Part shown: in pieces, positions 8,498-17,504 of the stretch
Numbering within the stretch: the stretch's first letter is position 1
Layout of the letters: every line of letters starts with the position of its first letter
NCBI RefSeq assembly: GCF_947498515.1
Contig: NZ_CANMKO010000001.1
Coordinates: 496,001-560,000, forward strand
Source of the DNA: an uncultured Pelagimonas sp.
Lineage (GTDB): Bacteria > Pseudomonadota > Alphaproteobacteria > Rhodobacterales > Rhodobacteraceae
DNA: 64,000 nt
Direction: 5' to 3'
The notes under the pieces: model-generated
The model's database searches: none
The model's input: only the letters and a program-made list of their open reading frames with translations
What the model was told of the DNA's origin: nothing
Position numbers and translations under genes: made by a program

Positions 8498-10039
8498 ATG
8501 ACCATCCCCAAACCTGAGCTGCGCCTTGATGATTTGCGCTTTGCCGCCAAACGGTTGCAACACGACTATGCAGCCTCAGTCCCCCACGCGGTTGAACGGG
8601 TGAAACAACACCCGCCGCGCGCCGATCTCAGCATGCTGAAACGCGCCGATTTTCTACATATCATCGCGCAGGAAAACAGTTTTGCCAGTTGGCCACAGCT
8701 TAAACACGCAGCGCAAACCATTGGTCTTGATCGCGCCACCAAGGTGCAACGTCTCAAGCTGGCGCTCTATCATGGTCAAAACGCGCTGGTCTCGGCCTTG
8801 TTGCGGGACACGCCGGATTTGGCAGACGGTCATTTTGGCCTACAGGTGGCGTTATATGATGTCGACGCTGTACGCCGCGCCCTTGCCGATGACCCAAAAC
8901 GCGCCACAACCCCAATGGGTCCGCGCCGCCCGATCTTGCATTTGGCCTTTTCCAAATGGTTTCAAGCTTGGCCTGATCTAAAACCCGCCATGCTCGACAT
9001 CGCCGAAATGCTTGTGGCCTATGGTGCCGATGTGAATGACAGTTTCCCCCATCAACCCGGCTCGGATCATCGTCTTTCGGCGCTTTATGGCGCGATTGGC
9101 CATGCCAATAATATGGCGCTGGGTCAGTGGTTTTTGGATCATGGGGCTGATCCCAACGATGGCGAAAGCCTCTATCATGCAACGGAGCTTGGTCATCACG
9201 ACGGTCTGCGCATGTTGCTCACGGCGGGGGCGGAACCCACAGGCACCAATGCGCTTTTGCGGGCCATGGATTTTCACGATCACAAAGCGGTTGAAATGCT
9301 TTTGGAGCATGGCGCGCAAGCGGATGATTTCAACGCCGATGAGGTTGGGGGCGAAACACCTTGGGTTGTTCCGGCGCTGCATCAGGCGGCGCGGCGTGGG
9401 TCGGATGAACGGATGGTCGACCTGTTGCTACAAGCCGGTGCCGATCCGGCGCGGATTTACAAAGGCGCGAGCGCCTATGGCTATGCCAAGGTTCACGGCA
9501 ACCAAGCGGTCATAAACGCGATTGAGGCGCGGGGGGGCGAAACGCCGCTGTCGCGCGAAGAAACCCTCATGGCGCGCGCCGCCACTGGTCAAGACAGTCC
9601 GGGGGAGTTCATCAATCCGGCTTTGCTCCCCGAGGCTTATGCAGACCTTGTGCGCGAAATCTTGCACCTGCCCGGACGTTTGGATCAGGTCCAACGCCTG
9701 ATCGCGCTGGGCTTGCCATGGGACAAACCAGATGCCGAAGGTCTTACCCCGGTGCAAATCGCCGGGTGGGAAGGGTTGCCCGAGGTCATGGAATATTTCT
9801 TGCGGATGAAACCGGACCTCAGCCATGTCAACGGCTACGGGGGCACCTTGCTGTCGACGATTTTGCACGGCTCTGAAAACAATCCAGATCGGGAGGGCCG
9901 GGATTATCTCACCTGTCTGGAATTGGCATTGCGCGAAGGGGTGGCCCTGCCACGATCCGCAATTTCCCAGACCGGCCGCGAAGACCTTCGCGCCTTTCTC
10001 GAAGATTGGGGGGAGGCACATCCGGGGCAGCTTGTCTGA
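8498..10039 (+). CDS. Ankyrin-repeat protein
   Basis: 513 residues with no signal peptide. The first 70 residues (DLRFAAKRLQHDY..., ending ENSFASWPQLKHAAQ) match the helical domain that precedes ankyrin repeats in many bacterial proteins, with its F-x-SW-x-LK ending. Repeats follow, recognisable by phrases such as MLVAYGADVNDS, WFLDHGADPNDG, MLLTAGAEPTG, MLLEHGAQADD and LLLQAGADPARI, then a less regular second half with further repeat-like units near residues 390-440. A GGAGGAA ribosome-binding site precedes the ATG. Ankyrin repeats bind proteins; the partner is unknown. Confidence 0.88.
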   Translation: MTIPKPELRLDDLRFAAKRLQHDYAASVPHAVERVKQHPPRADLSMLKRADFLHIIAQENSFASWPQLKHAAQTIGLDRATKVQRLKLALYHGQNALVSALLRDTPDLADGHFGLQVALYDVDAVRRALADDPKRATTPMGPRRPILHLAFSKWFQAWPDLKPAMLDIAEMLVAYGADVNDSFPHQPGSDHRLSALYGAIGHANNMALGQWFLDHGADPNDGESLYHATELGHHDGLRMLLTAGAEPTGTNALLRAMDFHDHKAVEMLLEHGAQADDFNADEVGGETPWVVPALHQAARRGSDERMVDLLLQAGADPARIYKGASAYGYAKVHGNQAVINAIEARGGETPLSREETLMARAATGQDSPGEFINPALLPEAYADLVREILHLPGRLDQVQRLIALGLPWDKPDAEGLTPVQIAGWEGLPEVMEYFLRMKPDLSHVNGYGGTLLSTILHGSENNPDREGRDYLTCLELALREGVALPRSAISQTGREDLRAFLEDWGEAHPGQLV

Positions 10040-10146
10040 TCTAAACGCGGTTCACCCGCCCGTCAAAAGCCCCGCGTTAACGAATCGCTAGGCCAAACGC
10101 TTGTGATGTGTATCATCGCTTCGGTGTTTGCCTGGGGGAGATGAGT

Positions 10147-10992
10147 ATGAGACTGCGCGGGGTTCGTGGCAGCCGGAACATAGAAGACCGTCGTCGACAA
10201 CGGGGCGGCGGCGGAAAAGGCGGGGCCAAGATCGGCGGCGTCGGTTTGTTGATTATTCTCGCCGTAGGCTATTTCGCCGGGGTCGATGTGTCGGGTTTGC
10301 TGCAACAGCTTGACGCGCCCGCGCAATCCACGCCTCGGCAGGTCTCGGCGCAAGACGAACACGCGGCTCAATTCACCTCTCAGGTGCTTGCCACAACCGA
10401 AACTGTCTGGTCTCAGGTTTTTCCCGATCAACTGAGGCGCGAATACCAAGCCCCGGTGCTTGTCTTGTTTGCCGGGCAAACCTCGTCGCCCTGTGGTGGG
10501 GCCTCGGGTGCGACGGGGCCGTTTTACTGTCCGGCGGATGAAAAGGCTTACCTCGATACTGAGTTCTTTGACACGCTGGCGCGCAACCTTGGGGCCAAGG
10601 GTGATTTTGCCGCTGCCTATGTGATTGCCCATGAGGTCGCCCACCATGTGCAAAACGAGTTGGGCATTTTGGGTGAGGTCAACAAACGCCGCAAGACAGC
10701 GTCGGAGGCGCAGGCCAATGCGCTAACCGTTCGGCTAGAGCTACAGGCCGATTGCCTTTCGGGGGTTTGGGCGCGCTATTTGGATGGCATGCTAGAGCCC
10801 GGTGATTTGAACGAAGCCTTGAACGCAGCGCGCAAAATTGGCGATGATCATTTGCAACGTCGCGCCGGGCGGGTGCCCCAGCCGCACACCTTTATGCATG
10901 GGACATCCGAACAACGGGCGCGTTGGTTTGCGCGTGGATATGATGGGGGGCAGGTACGTGACTGTGACACCTTCGGCACCGAACAGCTCTGA
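10147..10992 (+). CDS. YpfJ-type neutral zinc metallopeptidase
   Basis: About 281 residues, family of putative neutral zinc metallopeptidases (YpfJ). It begins MRLRGVRGSRNIEDRR, the family's usual opening, then a Gly-rich patch and one membrane segment (GGVGLLIILAVGYFAG, about 30-45), then the catalytic domain with HEVAHHVQ (HExxH, His162-Glu163-His166). Later features are LELQADCLSGVWA and RARWFARGYDGG near the end. The frame opens at 10108, but the ATG at 10147 has GGGGGAG 7 nt upstream and the conserved start. Likely anchored in the inner membrane with the peptidase outside. The next gene overlaps its 3' end. Confidence 0.9.
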   Translation: MRLRGVRGSRNIEDRRRQRGGGGKGGAKIGGVGLLIILAVGYFAGVDVSGLLQQLDAPAQSTPRQVSAQDEHAAQFTSQVLATTETVWSQVFPDQLRREYQAPVLVLFAGQTSSPCGGASGATGPFYCPADEKAYLDTEFFDTLARNLGAKGDFAAAYVIAHEVAHHVQNELGILGEVNKRRKTASEAQANALTVRLELQADCLSGVWARYLDGMLEPGDLNEALNAARKIGDDHLQRRAGRVPQPHTFMHGTSEQRARWFARGYDGGQVRDCDTFGTEQL

Positions 10993-11524
10993 TACGACGC
11001 GTAAAATCGACCCGATTGTGATTCAGGCCCTGCCTGTTGGCGGTGGCATCTTGGCCTTGTCCAGCTTGCCGGGGGCAGGCGGGGATTACGCGGGTGATCT
11101 CGAACATCTCGCTAGTTGGATGCCCGCCATGGTCATCACACTGGCGACGCCTGAGGAAATCACGGCGGCCAATGCCGATGGTTTGGGCGCGGATGTCCAA
11201 GATCACGGCACACGTTGGGTTCATTTCCAAATCGCACCGGGCGACGTGCCCGAAGTTGCGAGTGGCGAAACCTGGGATCAGATAAGCGAACGGGCGCGCC
11301 GGGCTTTGCGCGGTGGTGGCCGCGTGGTGGTCTTGTGTGGCGATGGCGGAGCGCGCTCGGCGATGGTGGCGCTGCGTTTGATGATCGAAACCGGGGCTGC
11401 TCCGGGGGATACCAAGGATCGTCTCGCCACCGCCCAAGAGGCCGGAATCGGCAATGACAATCAGATAAACTGGGCCAGAGGTGCAGAGCAAAACATGCCG
11501 CTTTTCATGCGGCATTCGGAATAG
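10958..11524 (+). CDS. Cysteine-phosphatase-like protein (CX5R), probable
   Basis: About 188 residues. The segment VVVLCGDGGARSAMVALRL carries a CX5R phosphate loop (Cys127, Arg133), and the ordering (a strand MVITLATPEE, then WVHFQIAPGD with a candidate general-acid Asp, then the loop) fits small dual-specificity or KAP-like phosphatases. The usual His before Cys is Leu here. I prefer the GTG at 10958 (or 10964) after GGGGGGCAGG; the open frame begins at 10838 with poor-looking sequence. The gene overlaps the metallopeptidase by about 35 nt, so the pair is probably coupled. Function is inferred from the loop only. Confidence 0.62.
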   Translation: MTVTPSAPNSSDTTRKIDPIVIQALPVGGGILALSSLPGAGGDYAGDLEHLASWMPAMVITLATPEEITAANADGLGADVQDHGTRWVHFQIAPGDVPEVASGETWDQISERARRALRGGGRVVVLCGDGGARSAMVALRLMIETGAAPGDTKDRLATAQEAGIGNDNQINWARGAEQNMPLFMRHSE

Positions 11525-11593
11525 AGTTCATCCTAAGTCGGCCACATCTTGGGCCAACCCTGTCGCTCATATTGGTCGTTTGGGAAAGTAGGT

Positions 11594-11684
11594 GAGAGAT
11601 TGCATCGACCCAAACGGGACTCGTTGTGGCTGCTTCCTTCCGGATCTGACCAGGTTGGCGAGGCGTTCGCCCGCGCAACCTCTC
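11594..11684 (-). ncRNA. ffs: Signal recognition particle RNA (4.5S type)
   Basis: On the minus strand the conserved apical core is present: ACCTGGTCAGATCCGG followed by AAGGAAGCAGCC, the SRP RNA tetraloop and symmetric-loop region bound by Ffh. The ends GAGAGGTTGC and GCAATCTCTC pair with each other (one G-U), which fixes a small bacterial SRP RNA of about 90 nt; the exact ends may be a few bases wider. It fills the gap between a + strand phosphatase-like gene and a + strand methyltransferase, with no protein gene in 11525-11801. Confidence 0.93.
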
Positions 11685-11801
11685 AAGGCTTCATTTAATG
11701 TGGCCAAACGGGATTCGCAATGCTCTGTTTCAAATTCATGACATCCGTGGCGGGAACTGTTTTGGCTGGTCCCCTGCGGGATCACCCGCTACACGGGCCA
11801 C

Positions 11802-12908
11802 ATGACCACAGATTTCGAAATTTTTCTAGCGGCTCCTCCGGGGCTAGAAGCTGTTCTGGCTGATGAGGCACGCGAAGCGGGTTTTGCCAATCCGCAACCG
11901 GTGGCCGGTGGCGTGACCACAACGGGCGGTTGGCCAGAGGTCTGGCGCGCCAATCTGTGTTTGCGCGGGGCGGGGCGTGTTTTGGCGCGTGTCGGTTCGT
12001 TCCGGGCCTTCCATCTTGCACAGCTCGACAAACGTTCGCGCAAATTCGACTGGGCGGCTTTTTTGCGGCCCGACGTCCCGGTTCGGGTTGATGTGACGTG
12101 CCGAGAGTCGAAAATCTATCATGATCGCGCCGCCCGCCAGCGCGTCGAAACCGCGATCAAGGAAACCCTTGGCGCAGAAATATCGGCGGATGCCGCGTTA
12201 CGCGTGATGGTAAGGATCGAAGACGATCTGGTCACCATCAGTGTGGACACCTCGGGCGAACCATTGCACCGGCGCGGTCACAAAGAAGCCGTCGGCAAAG
12301 CCCCGATGCGCGAAACCCTTGCGGCGCTATTTTTGCGCCAATGTGGGTATAGCGGGACCGAGCCGGTGGTCGATCCTATGTGCGGGTCGGGCACGTTTGT
12401 TCTTGAGGCGTCGGAAATTGCCGCAGGCTTGATGCCCGGTCGGTCGCGCGCGTTTGCCTTTGAGAATTTGGAGAGTTTTGATGCCGGTCTTTGGGCCGAT
12501 ATGAAGTCTGCAACTCCGGCGCGAGTTGACGTAACGTCCGGTTTTTATGGCTCAGATCGTGACGACGGCGCGATCAGATCAAGCATTGCCAATGCAAATC
12601 GGGCCGGAATTTCCGAGCTGTGCCATTTCCATCGCGCGGCTGTGTCCGACTTGCAAAGACCAGAGGGACCCGCGGGATTGGTGATCGTCAATCCGCCATA
12701 TGGGGCCCGTATCGGAAATCGTAAGTTGCTGTTTTCATTGTACGGAAGTCTTGGGAAAACACTAAAAGAGCGTTTTGCAGGTTGGCGCGTGGGCATGGTG
12801 ACCAGCGACGCCGGCTTGGCAAAATCTGCTGGTTTGCCCTTCAAATCCGGCCCGCCAATTTCGTTCGGTGGACTTAAGGTCAAGCTTTATCAAACTGAGG
12901 CACTTTAG
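11802..12908 (+). CDS. THUMP-domain RNA (guanine-N2) methyltransferase, RlmL/Trm14 type
   Basis: 368 residues. The N terminus (FEIFLAAPPGLEAVLADEA) and the following THUMP region are typical of class I rRNA methyltransferases such as RlmL, and the C-terminal half is a Rossmann methyltransferase domain: DPMCGSGTFVLEA (SAM-binding motif I, near residue 192) and the catalytic NPPYG (near residue 296) that marks exocyclic-amino methylation. Only one methyltransferase domain is present, unlike the fused E. coli RlmKL. Likely modifies a guanine in 23S rRNA. The short upstream gap encodes the SRP RNA on the other strand. Confidence 0.9.
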   Translation: MTTDFEIFLAAPPGLEAVLADEAREAGFANPQPVAGGVTTTGGWPEVWRANLCLRGAGRVLARVGSFRAFHLAQLDKRSRKFDWAAFLRPDVPVRVDVTCRESKIYHDRAARQRVETAIKETLGAEISADAALRVMVRIEDDLVTISVDTSGEPLHRRGHKEAVGKAPMRETLAALFLRQCGYSGTEPVVDPMCGSGTFVLEASEIAAGLMPGRSRAFAFENLESFDAGLWADMKSATPARVDVTSGFYGSDRDDGAIRSSIANANRAGISELCHFHRAAVSDLQRPEGPAGLVIVNPPYGARIGNRKLLFSLYGSLGKTLKERFAGWRVGMVTSDAGLAKSAGLPFKSGPPISFGGLKVKLYQTEAL

Positions 12909-13020
12909 CCTCTGGCTTAACCAAAAATTAAACCTTAAGGTGTGTGGTGCGGTGAAAACCTATTCTTTAGGATGGGGTGTCACCGTTATTTCTAGCAATC
13001 CTTTTATTTCCGGTAGTCTT

Positions 13021-14154
13021 ATGTGCCACGATTTTCATTTTCCACGTCAATTCCAAGCTGAACTCATTGCAGACAAATTTGAAGACCAAGGGGATAGCGC
13101 AGACAAGGTCGCGCAATTTGTAACGGCCCCTCGACATACTGGAAAATCGGCCTTCCTGAAGCGCGATCTCGTGCCCTTGCTGAATCGTCGTGGGTTTCAC
13201 ACGATTTACTGCGATCTTTGGAATGCGCCGTCCTGCGATCCCGGCAAAAACATCGTTGATGTTCTGATTGCAGAGCTTGTCGCTGTCGCAAAACAGCGTG
13301 GCATTGGCCTTGATACTCTACCTATCTCCAAGGTGGGTGTTGGGTCCTACACCTGTCTCCTTCCCGCGACTAACGCGCGCCGCAAAGGCACGTTAAGCAC
13401 CATTATTGGTGAAATTATTGCCAGAACAGAGTGCCCGCTGGTTTTGATTGTTGATGAAGCACAGGAGGCTTGGGAAAGCCCGACCGGCCAAGCCGCGCTG
13501 ACCGCCCTTCGGCAGGCGCGGCTGGAGTTTGGGTCGTCCGGTACGGGCAGCAAACTGCATTTGCTCTTTGCAGGGTCGCATCGCGACAAGCTCAGTGCAT
13601 TGGTGCTTAAACGATCCGCGCCGTTTTTCGGTGCCCAGGTCCAAGAGTTTCCGCGCCTTGGGCGTGATTATATCGAAAGCTTGGTGTCGGTTGTGAACCC
13701 GCGTCTTGCCCCGGCCAATCAGCTGGATGCAGATGATGTCGAAGCGGCTTTTGAGCTTTTGGGGTATCAGCCGAAAACTCTGACCCATGTTGTGATGGAA
13801 CACGCCCTAAGCGCCTCCGGAAGCGAAGGCTTAAAACAAACCGTTCAGACGGCACCAAACTCCCTGCGCGCCCGTATCTGGCGACAGCACGAAGATGATT
13901 TTGGGACATTGAACCCTATGCAGCGTTCAGTTTTGCGGGTTCTCATCGAAGACGGGGCGTCGTTTTCTCCCTTTGCCGCCCGGACGTTAGAGCGGGTTGG
14001 ACAGCAACTTGATGATGTGCCGACGGCACCGAAGGTGCAAAAGGCATTGGATGCGCTGCGCGAAAAAGGGTTGGTCTGGCGTCCGGGCCGGGGGAGCTAT
14101 GCGCTTGAGGATCAAGACATGCGCGATTGGTTGTTAGACGCGTTGGCGGCCTGA
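13021..14154 (+). CDS. AAA-type ATPase with C-terminal winged-helix-like region
   Basis: About 377 residues. A nucleotide-binding loop APRHTGKSAF lies near residues 36-45; the usual first glycine of Walker A is alanine. Walker B is LVLIVDEAQE (about 141-149). Then come sensor-like FAGSHRDKLS and, at the C terminus, a helical region ending in a winged-helix-like VQKALDALREKGLVWRPGRGSYAL. This is the general layout of archaeal-type (MNS/STAND-like) ATPases. The frame is open from 12868, but the ATG at 13021 begins the conserved-looking protein; the ribosome-binding site is poor. Target unknown. Its A+T-rich 5' flank differs from its neighbours. Confidence 0.72.
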   Translation: MCHDFHFPRQFQAELIADKFEDQGDSADKVAQFVTAPRHTGKSAFLKRDLVPLLNRRGFHTIYCDLWNAPSCDPGKNIVDVLIAELVAVAKQRGIGLDTLPISKVGVGSYTCLLPATNARRKGTLSTIIGEIIARTECPLVLIVDEAQEAWESPTGQAALTALRQARLEFGSSGTGSKLHLLFAGSHRDKLSALVLKRSAPFFGAQVQEFPRLGRDYIESLVSVVNPRLAPANQLDADDVEAAFELLGYQPKTLTHVVMEHALSASGSEGLKQTVQTAPNSLRARIWRQHEDDFGTLNPMQRSVLRVLIEDGASFSPFAARTLERVGQQLDDVPTAPKVQKALDALREKGLVWRPGRGSYALEDQDMRDWLLDALAA

Positions 14155-14180
14155 AACGAGCAACCGTTTGCGAAAGGTGG

Positions 14181-14819
14181 CTACGTCAATTTGGCCATTG
14201 CCGCGCCTTGCAGCAGGTCCGTGGCTACATGATGAGCATAGGTGCCGGTGGTTTTGCCGATGTCGGGCACCAGCACCACAGTCATACCCGCGCCAAAGGC
14301 GGATTGCGCCCCGGTCTCACTGTCCTCAAAGGCAAGGCAGTTGTGCGCCGTAACGCCTAGCCGTTCAGCAGCTAGTAAATAGGGCGCGGGGGCGGGTTTG
14401 GGTTCGCTTACGCAATCGACTGAAATCACGGTATCAAATCGATCCGATAGGCCCGCCGCTGCAAGTTTTTGCGCAGCAGAATGGGCAAAAGACGATGTTG
14501 CGATGGCCTTGGGAAGGGCCAGTGTGTCGATCAGATCGAGCAAGTCCAAAGCGCCGGGTTTCAAGGGAATGCCGCGCGCGGCCATATCGCGCGCTTCTTT
14601 GGCCCAGATTTTATCAAGCGCAGCGGTATCGATATCGGGCCAACGTCGAACAATCTGGGCCATGCCGGTGTGAAAATCGACACCAACCATTTGATACAAG
14701 AACCCCTCAGGTATGGAAATCCCGAGCTGATCAAAAGCGCGCTGCCCGGCGGCAATGGCTTGGGCTTCGGTATCAAGCAATGTGCCGTCGAGATCGAAAA
14801 TTACCGCTTGGTAGGTCAC
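14181..14819 (-). CDS. HAD-superfamily phosphatase (beta-phosphoglucomutase/phosphoglycolate phosphatase-like)
   Basis: 212 residues with the HAD motifs in order: IFDLDGTLLDTE (nucleophile Asp9 and Asp11), IATSSFAHS (motif II Ser/Thr near residue 108), a lysine in SEPKPAPAPYLLA (motif III), and FEDSETGAQSA (motif IV acidic pair). The alpha-helical cap between residues 18 and 90 is of the subfamily I type. Such enzymes dephosphorylate small sugar or glycolate phosphates; the substrate cannot be told. Its start overlaps the stop of the small upstream gene, so the two are coupled. Confidence 0.88.
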   Translation of the reverse strand: MTYQAVIFDLDGTLLDTEAQAIAAGQRAFDQLGISIPEGFLYQMVGVDFHTGMAQIVRRWPDIDTAALDKIWAKEARDMAARGIPLKPGALDLLDLIDTLALPKAIATSSFAHSAAQKLAAAGLSDRFDTVISVDCVSEPKPAPAPYLLAAERLGVTAHNCLAFEDSETGAQSAFGAGMTVVLVPDIGKTTGTYAHHVATDLLQGAAMAKLT

Positions 14820-15154
14820 TGTTTGACCAACCCGTTAGGGCAATAGAACTTGGAAAACGCGCCATAGCATTTGGCTTCCATGCCAAACCCGTCAAGGTCA
14901 ATCTTTGCATAGAGAATGCGGTCTTCGTAGTTGAGATCCAGCCCGGACATCAGCAACTCGACGCAAGACTGCGGCGACAGTCGACACGCCAAGAGTGCCG
15001 CGGCGCGCACACCTTGGGCCTCGTGCAATTGTTGTTGCTCAAGGGTGGCGCGGGTCAGATGGGCGATTTCTTCATAGGCGTCGTCTTGGGTTGGTTTGCT
15101 GAGAAAAGCGCCAATTGCGGCCATGACAATCATGCCAGCGAGAAACTTGTACAT
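14816..15154 (-). CDS. Small exported protein of unknown function
   Basis: About 112 residues starting MYKFLAGMIVMAAIGAFLS, a single hydrophobic segment that is either a signal peptide or a membrane anchor. The mature part has a helical, Gln-rich stretch (LTRATLEQQQLHEAQG) and four cysteines (near LLACRL, QSCVELL, AKCYGAF and YCPNGL) that could form two disulfides. The ATG at 15154 has AGGA 6 nt upstream; the frame extends 10 codons further. I do not recognise the family. Coupled to the HAD gene by overlap. Confidence 0.7.
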   Translation of the reverse strand: MYKFLAGMIVMAAIGAFLSKPTQDDAYEEIAHLTRATLEQQQLHEAQGVRAAALLACRLSPQSCVELLMSGLDLNYEDRILYAKIDLDGFGMEAKCYGAFSKFYCPNGLVKQ

Positions 15155-15289
15155 GAGGGATCCTGTTTTGAAACTGCGCTTCACACATAGGCGGGCCTTT
15201 GCGGATTGTCACGGGGTGCGGCGCTGCGCCGCTTGTGCCCTTTGGGCACGTCGCCCCGCCCGCCGTCCCGCCGAGCTACCTACAACGAC

Positions 15290-15319
15290 AAACAGGCGCG
15301 AGAGGTGTCGCGCCTGTTT
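15290..15319 (-). terminator. Terminator hairpin after cpdB
   Basis: Perfect 12-bp stem: AAACAGGCGCGA at 15290-15301, a 6-nt loop, and its complement at 15308-15319. It begins 18 nt after the cpdB stop. T-rich sequence follows on the + strand (GGTTTTTTC) and TTT on the minus strand, so it may stop transcripts from both sides. Confidence 0.75.
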
Positions 15320-15336
15320 GGTTTTTTCAGCCTAGT

Positions 15337-17310
15337 TTACAGCTTGATCCGGAAGGCGGCAAAACCATCGGCTCCATCACCGGCATCTTCGATTGCCACC
15401 CCTTTGACGTCATCAATGTAATCGCGCGCCTTGGGGCCGGTTTCGAATAGAACCGTCGTGTCACCTAGCGGTGCAAACGACCAATTGGCGTCGGCTTTTG
15501 GATCGATTGTGCCCTGTTCGACGATATAGCGCACGATCACATCGCGGTTGGTGTCGGGGGCTTCGAACACGATGGTATCCATGGTGCCGGGGAACTTGCC
15601 GCCACCTGAGGCGCGGTAGTTGTTGGTGGCAATGATGAATTCCATGTCATCAGTCACCGGCGCACCATTGAATTGCAGATCGACAATGCGCGACGCGTTT
15701 TCATCCATCATCTCGCCTTTGGGGCCAAAGCGCGACGGTTGGCTAAGGTCGATCTGATAAGTCACCCCATCGATCACGTCAAAGTTGTAGGACGGGAAGG
15801 ACGGGTTCAGCAACAGCGCGTCCTTGGACCCTGCATCGATCTGGTTGAACATCCCGGCCGAGCGTTCCAGCCAGCCTTTGACCTGTGCCCCGGTGACCCG
15901 AACGGCGCGGACGGTGTTGGGATAAAGATAGAGGTCAGAGACATTCTTGATCGCCACATCGCCGACGGCAACATCGGTGTAATACTCTGGTCCACCGCGA
16001 CCACCGGCCTTGAACGGCGCCGCCGCAGACAGAACCGGAAGGCCTTCGTGTTCGGTGCCTTTGAGCATCTGCTCGACATACCATTTTTGCGCGATTGAAA
16101 CGATCTGAACCGATGGATCATCCGCAACCAGTGCGAAATAGCTATGCAGCGGGGCCGAGGTTTTGCCGACCGCACGGCGCACATAGGCCAGGGTTTCTTC
16201 GTGATCTTTTGCCGTGGCGGCCAAGACCGCCTGATCATCCTCAACCAAAGCCGTGATAGAGCGGTCTTCGTTGCGTTTGGAAATCGGGCGCGATTCCGAG
16301 GTGGTCGTGACCACCCGCCATTCATTACCCTCGCGTTCTAGCAACAGGTCAATCACCCCCAGATGCGAGCCCCAGAAGCCGCCCATCACAGCGGGTTTGC
16401 CGTGGATGGTGCCTTTTTCGGCGTCAACGGCGGCGTAATCCGCATATGTCGCCGAAGGGAAGACCAAATGCGAATGCCCGGTGACCAGCGCGTCGATCCC
16501 ATCAACCGCCGCCAAAGGTACAGAGGCATTTTCCATGCCGTCGCTATGATCGGCGGCCCCAATGCCCGAATGCGACAGGGCAATGATGATATCGGCCCCT
16601 TGTTCTTTCATTTCAGGGATATAGGCCTTGGCGGTTTCGACGATGTCGCGCGCCTCGACGTTGCCTTCCATATGACGGCGATCCCAGTTCATCACTTGCG
16701 GAGGCGTAAAGCCGATCACGCCAACTTTGATCGGATGGCTGTCGCCATTGCCGTCTGTTACGGTCCGTTCCAAGATCGAATAGGGCTTGAACAACGTCGT
16801 GTCATCACGCGCCGTTGCGCCCTTTTCTTTGGCTATATTAGCCAGAACAATCGGGAATTCGGCCCCAGCGGTGGATTTCATCAGGAAATCCAGGCCGTAG
16901 TTGAATTCGTGGTTGCCGATTGTCGCCGCATCATAGCCGAGCGTATTGAAGGCGGTGATGATTGGGTGCATGTCACCCTCTTTCATGCCGCGTTCATAGG
17001 CGATGTAATCGCCCATTGGGTTGCCCTGAAGGAAATCCCCGTTGTCGACCAACAACGAGTTGGTGGCTTCGGCGCGGATGTCGTTGATGATCGATGCCGC
17101 GCGCGACAAGCCAATCGTGTCGCGGGGCTTGTCAGCGTAGTAATCATAGGGGTGCACATGCACGTGGATGTCGGTTGTTTCCATGATGCGCAAATGCGCC
17201 TGATTGGTCGCCGCCGCCACTGAAAACGGGTGCAATGCGATCACTGCGGCCCCGGCTGAGGTGCTTGCCAGAAACTGACGACGGGATAGAGAATTCAATG
17301 GTTTGGACAT
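15337..17310 (-). CDS. cpdB: 2',3'-cyclic-nucleotide 2'-phosphodiesterase/3'-nucleotidase
   Basis: 657-residue periplasmic nucleotidase that converts 2',3'-cyclic nucleotides to nucleosides and phosphate. The N terminus has a twin-arginine signal (SRRQFLAST) followed by a hydrophobic stretch. The metallophosphatase domain shows [16 protein letters not shown], a [10 protein letters not shown] motif, [11 protein letters not shown] and a VTGHSH near residue 275; the C-terminal 5'-nucleotidase domain contains [12 protein letters not shown] and the substrate-binding [11 protein letters not shown] near residue 565. Length is normal. Export by Tat in folded form is expected from the leader. It likely supplies phosphate and nucleosides from RNA breakdown products. 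Confidence 0.95.
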   Translation of the reverse strand: MSKPLNSLSRRQFLASTSAGAAVIALHPFSVAAATNQAHLRIMETTDIHVHVHPYDYYADKPRDTIGLSRAASIINDIRAEATNSLLVDNGDFLQGNPMGDYIAYERGMKEGDMHPIITAFNTLGYDAATIGNHEFNYGLDFLMKSTAGAEFPIVLANIAKEKGATARDDTTLFKPYSILERTVTDGNGDSHPIKVGVIGFTPPQVMNWDRRHMEGNVEARDIVETAKAYIPEMKEQGADIIIALSHSGIGAADHSDGMENASVPLAAVDGIDALVTGHSHLVFPSATYADYAAVDAEKGTIHGKPAVMGGFWGSHLGVIDLLLEREGNEWRVVTTTSESRPISKRNEDRSITALVEDDQAVLAATAKDHEETLAYVRRAVGKTSAPLHSYFALVADDPSVQIVSIAQKWYVEQMLKGTEHEGLPVLSAAAPFKAGGRGGPEYYTDVAVGDVAIKNVSDLYLYPNTVRAVRVTGAQVKGWLERSAGMFNQIDAGSKDALLLNPSFPSYNFDVIDGVTYQIDLSQPSRFGPKGEMMDENASRIVDLQFNGAPVTDDMEFIIATNNYRASGGGKFPGTMDTIVFEAPDTNRDVIVRYIVEQGTIDPKADANWSFAPLGDTTVLFETGPKARDYIDDVKGVAIEDAGDGADGFAAFRIKL

Positions 17311-17504
17311 GAGTCACCCTATTGGTTGTTATGATTGGTCCTGCGTGCTGCATGGCAGCGAATCTCAACAGTACTGTGACAGGCTATCACATCCCCACGT
17401 ATTTCAATCATGGATTGATCACATCTTGCTATGACGTCGCGCGATGGCGATTGCATCCGCTGGCACGGCGCGGCAAGGTCGCGGCAATTGAGGAAGGGCG
17501 CGAC

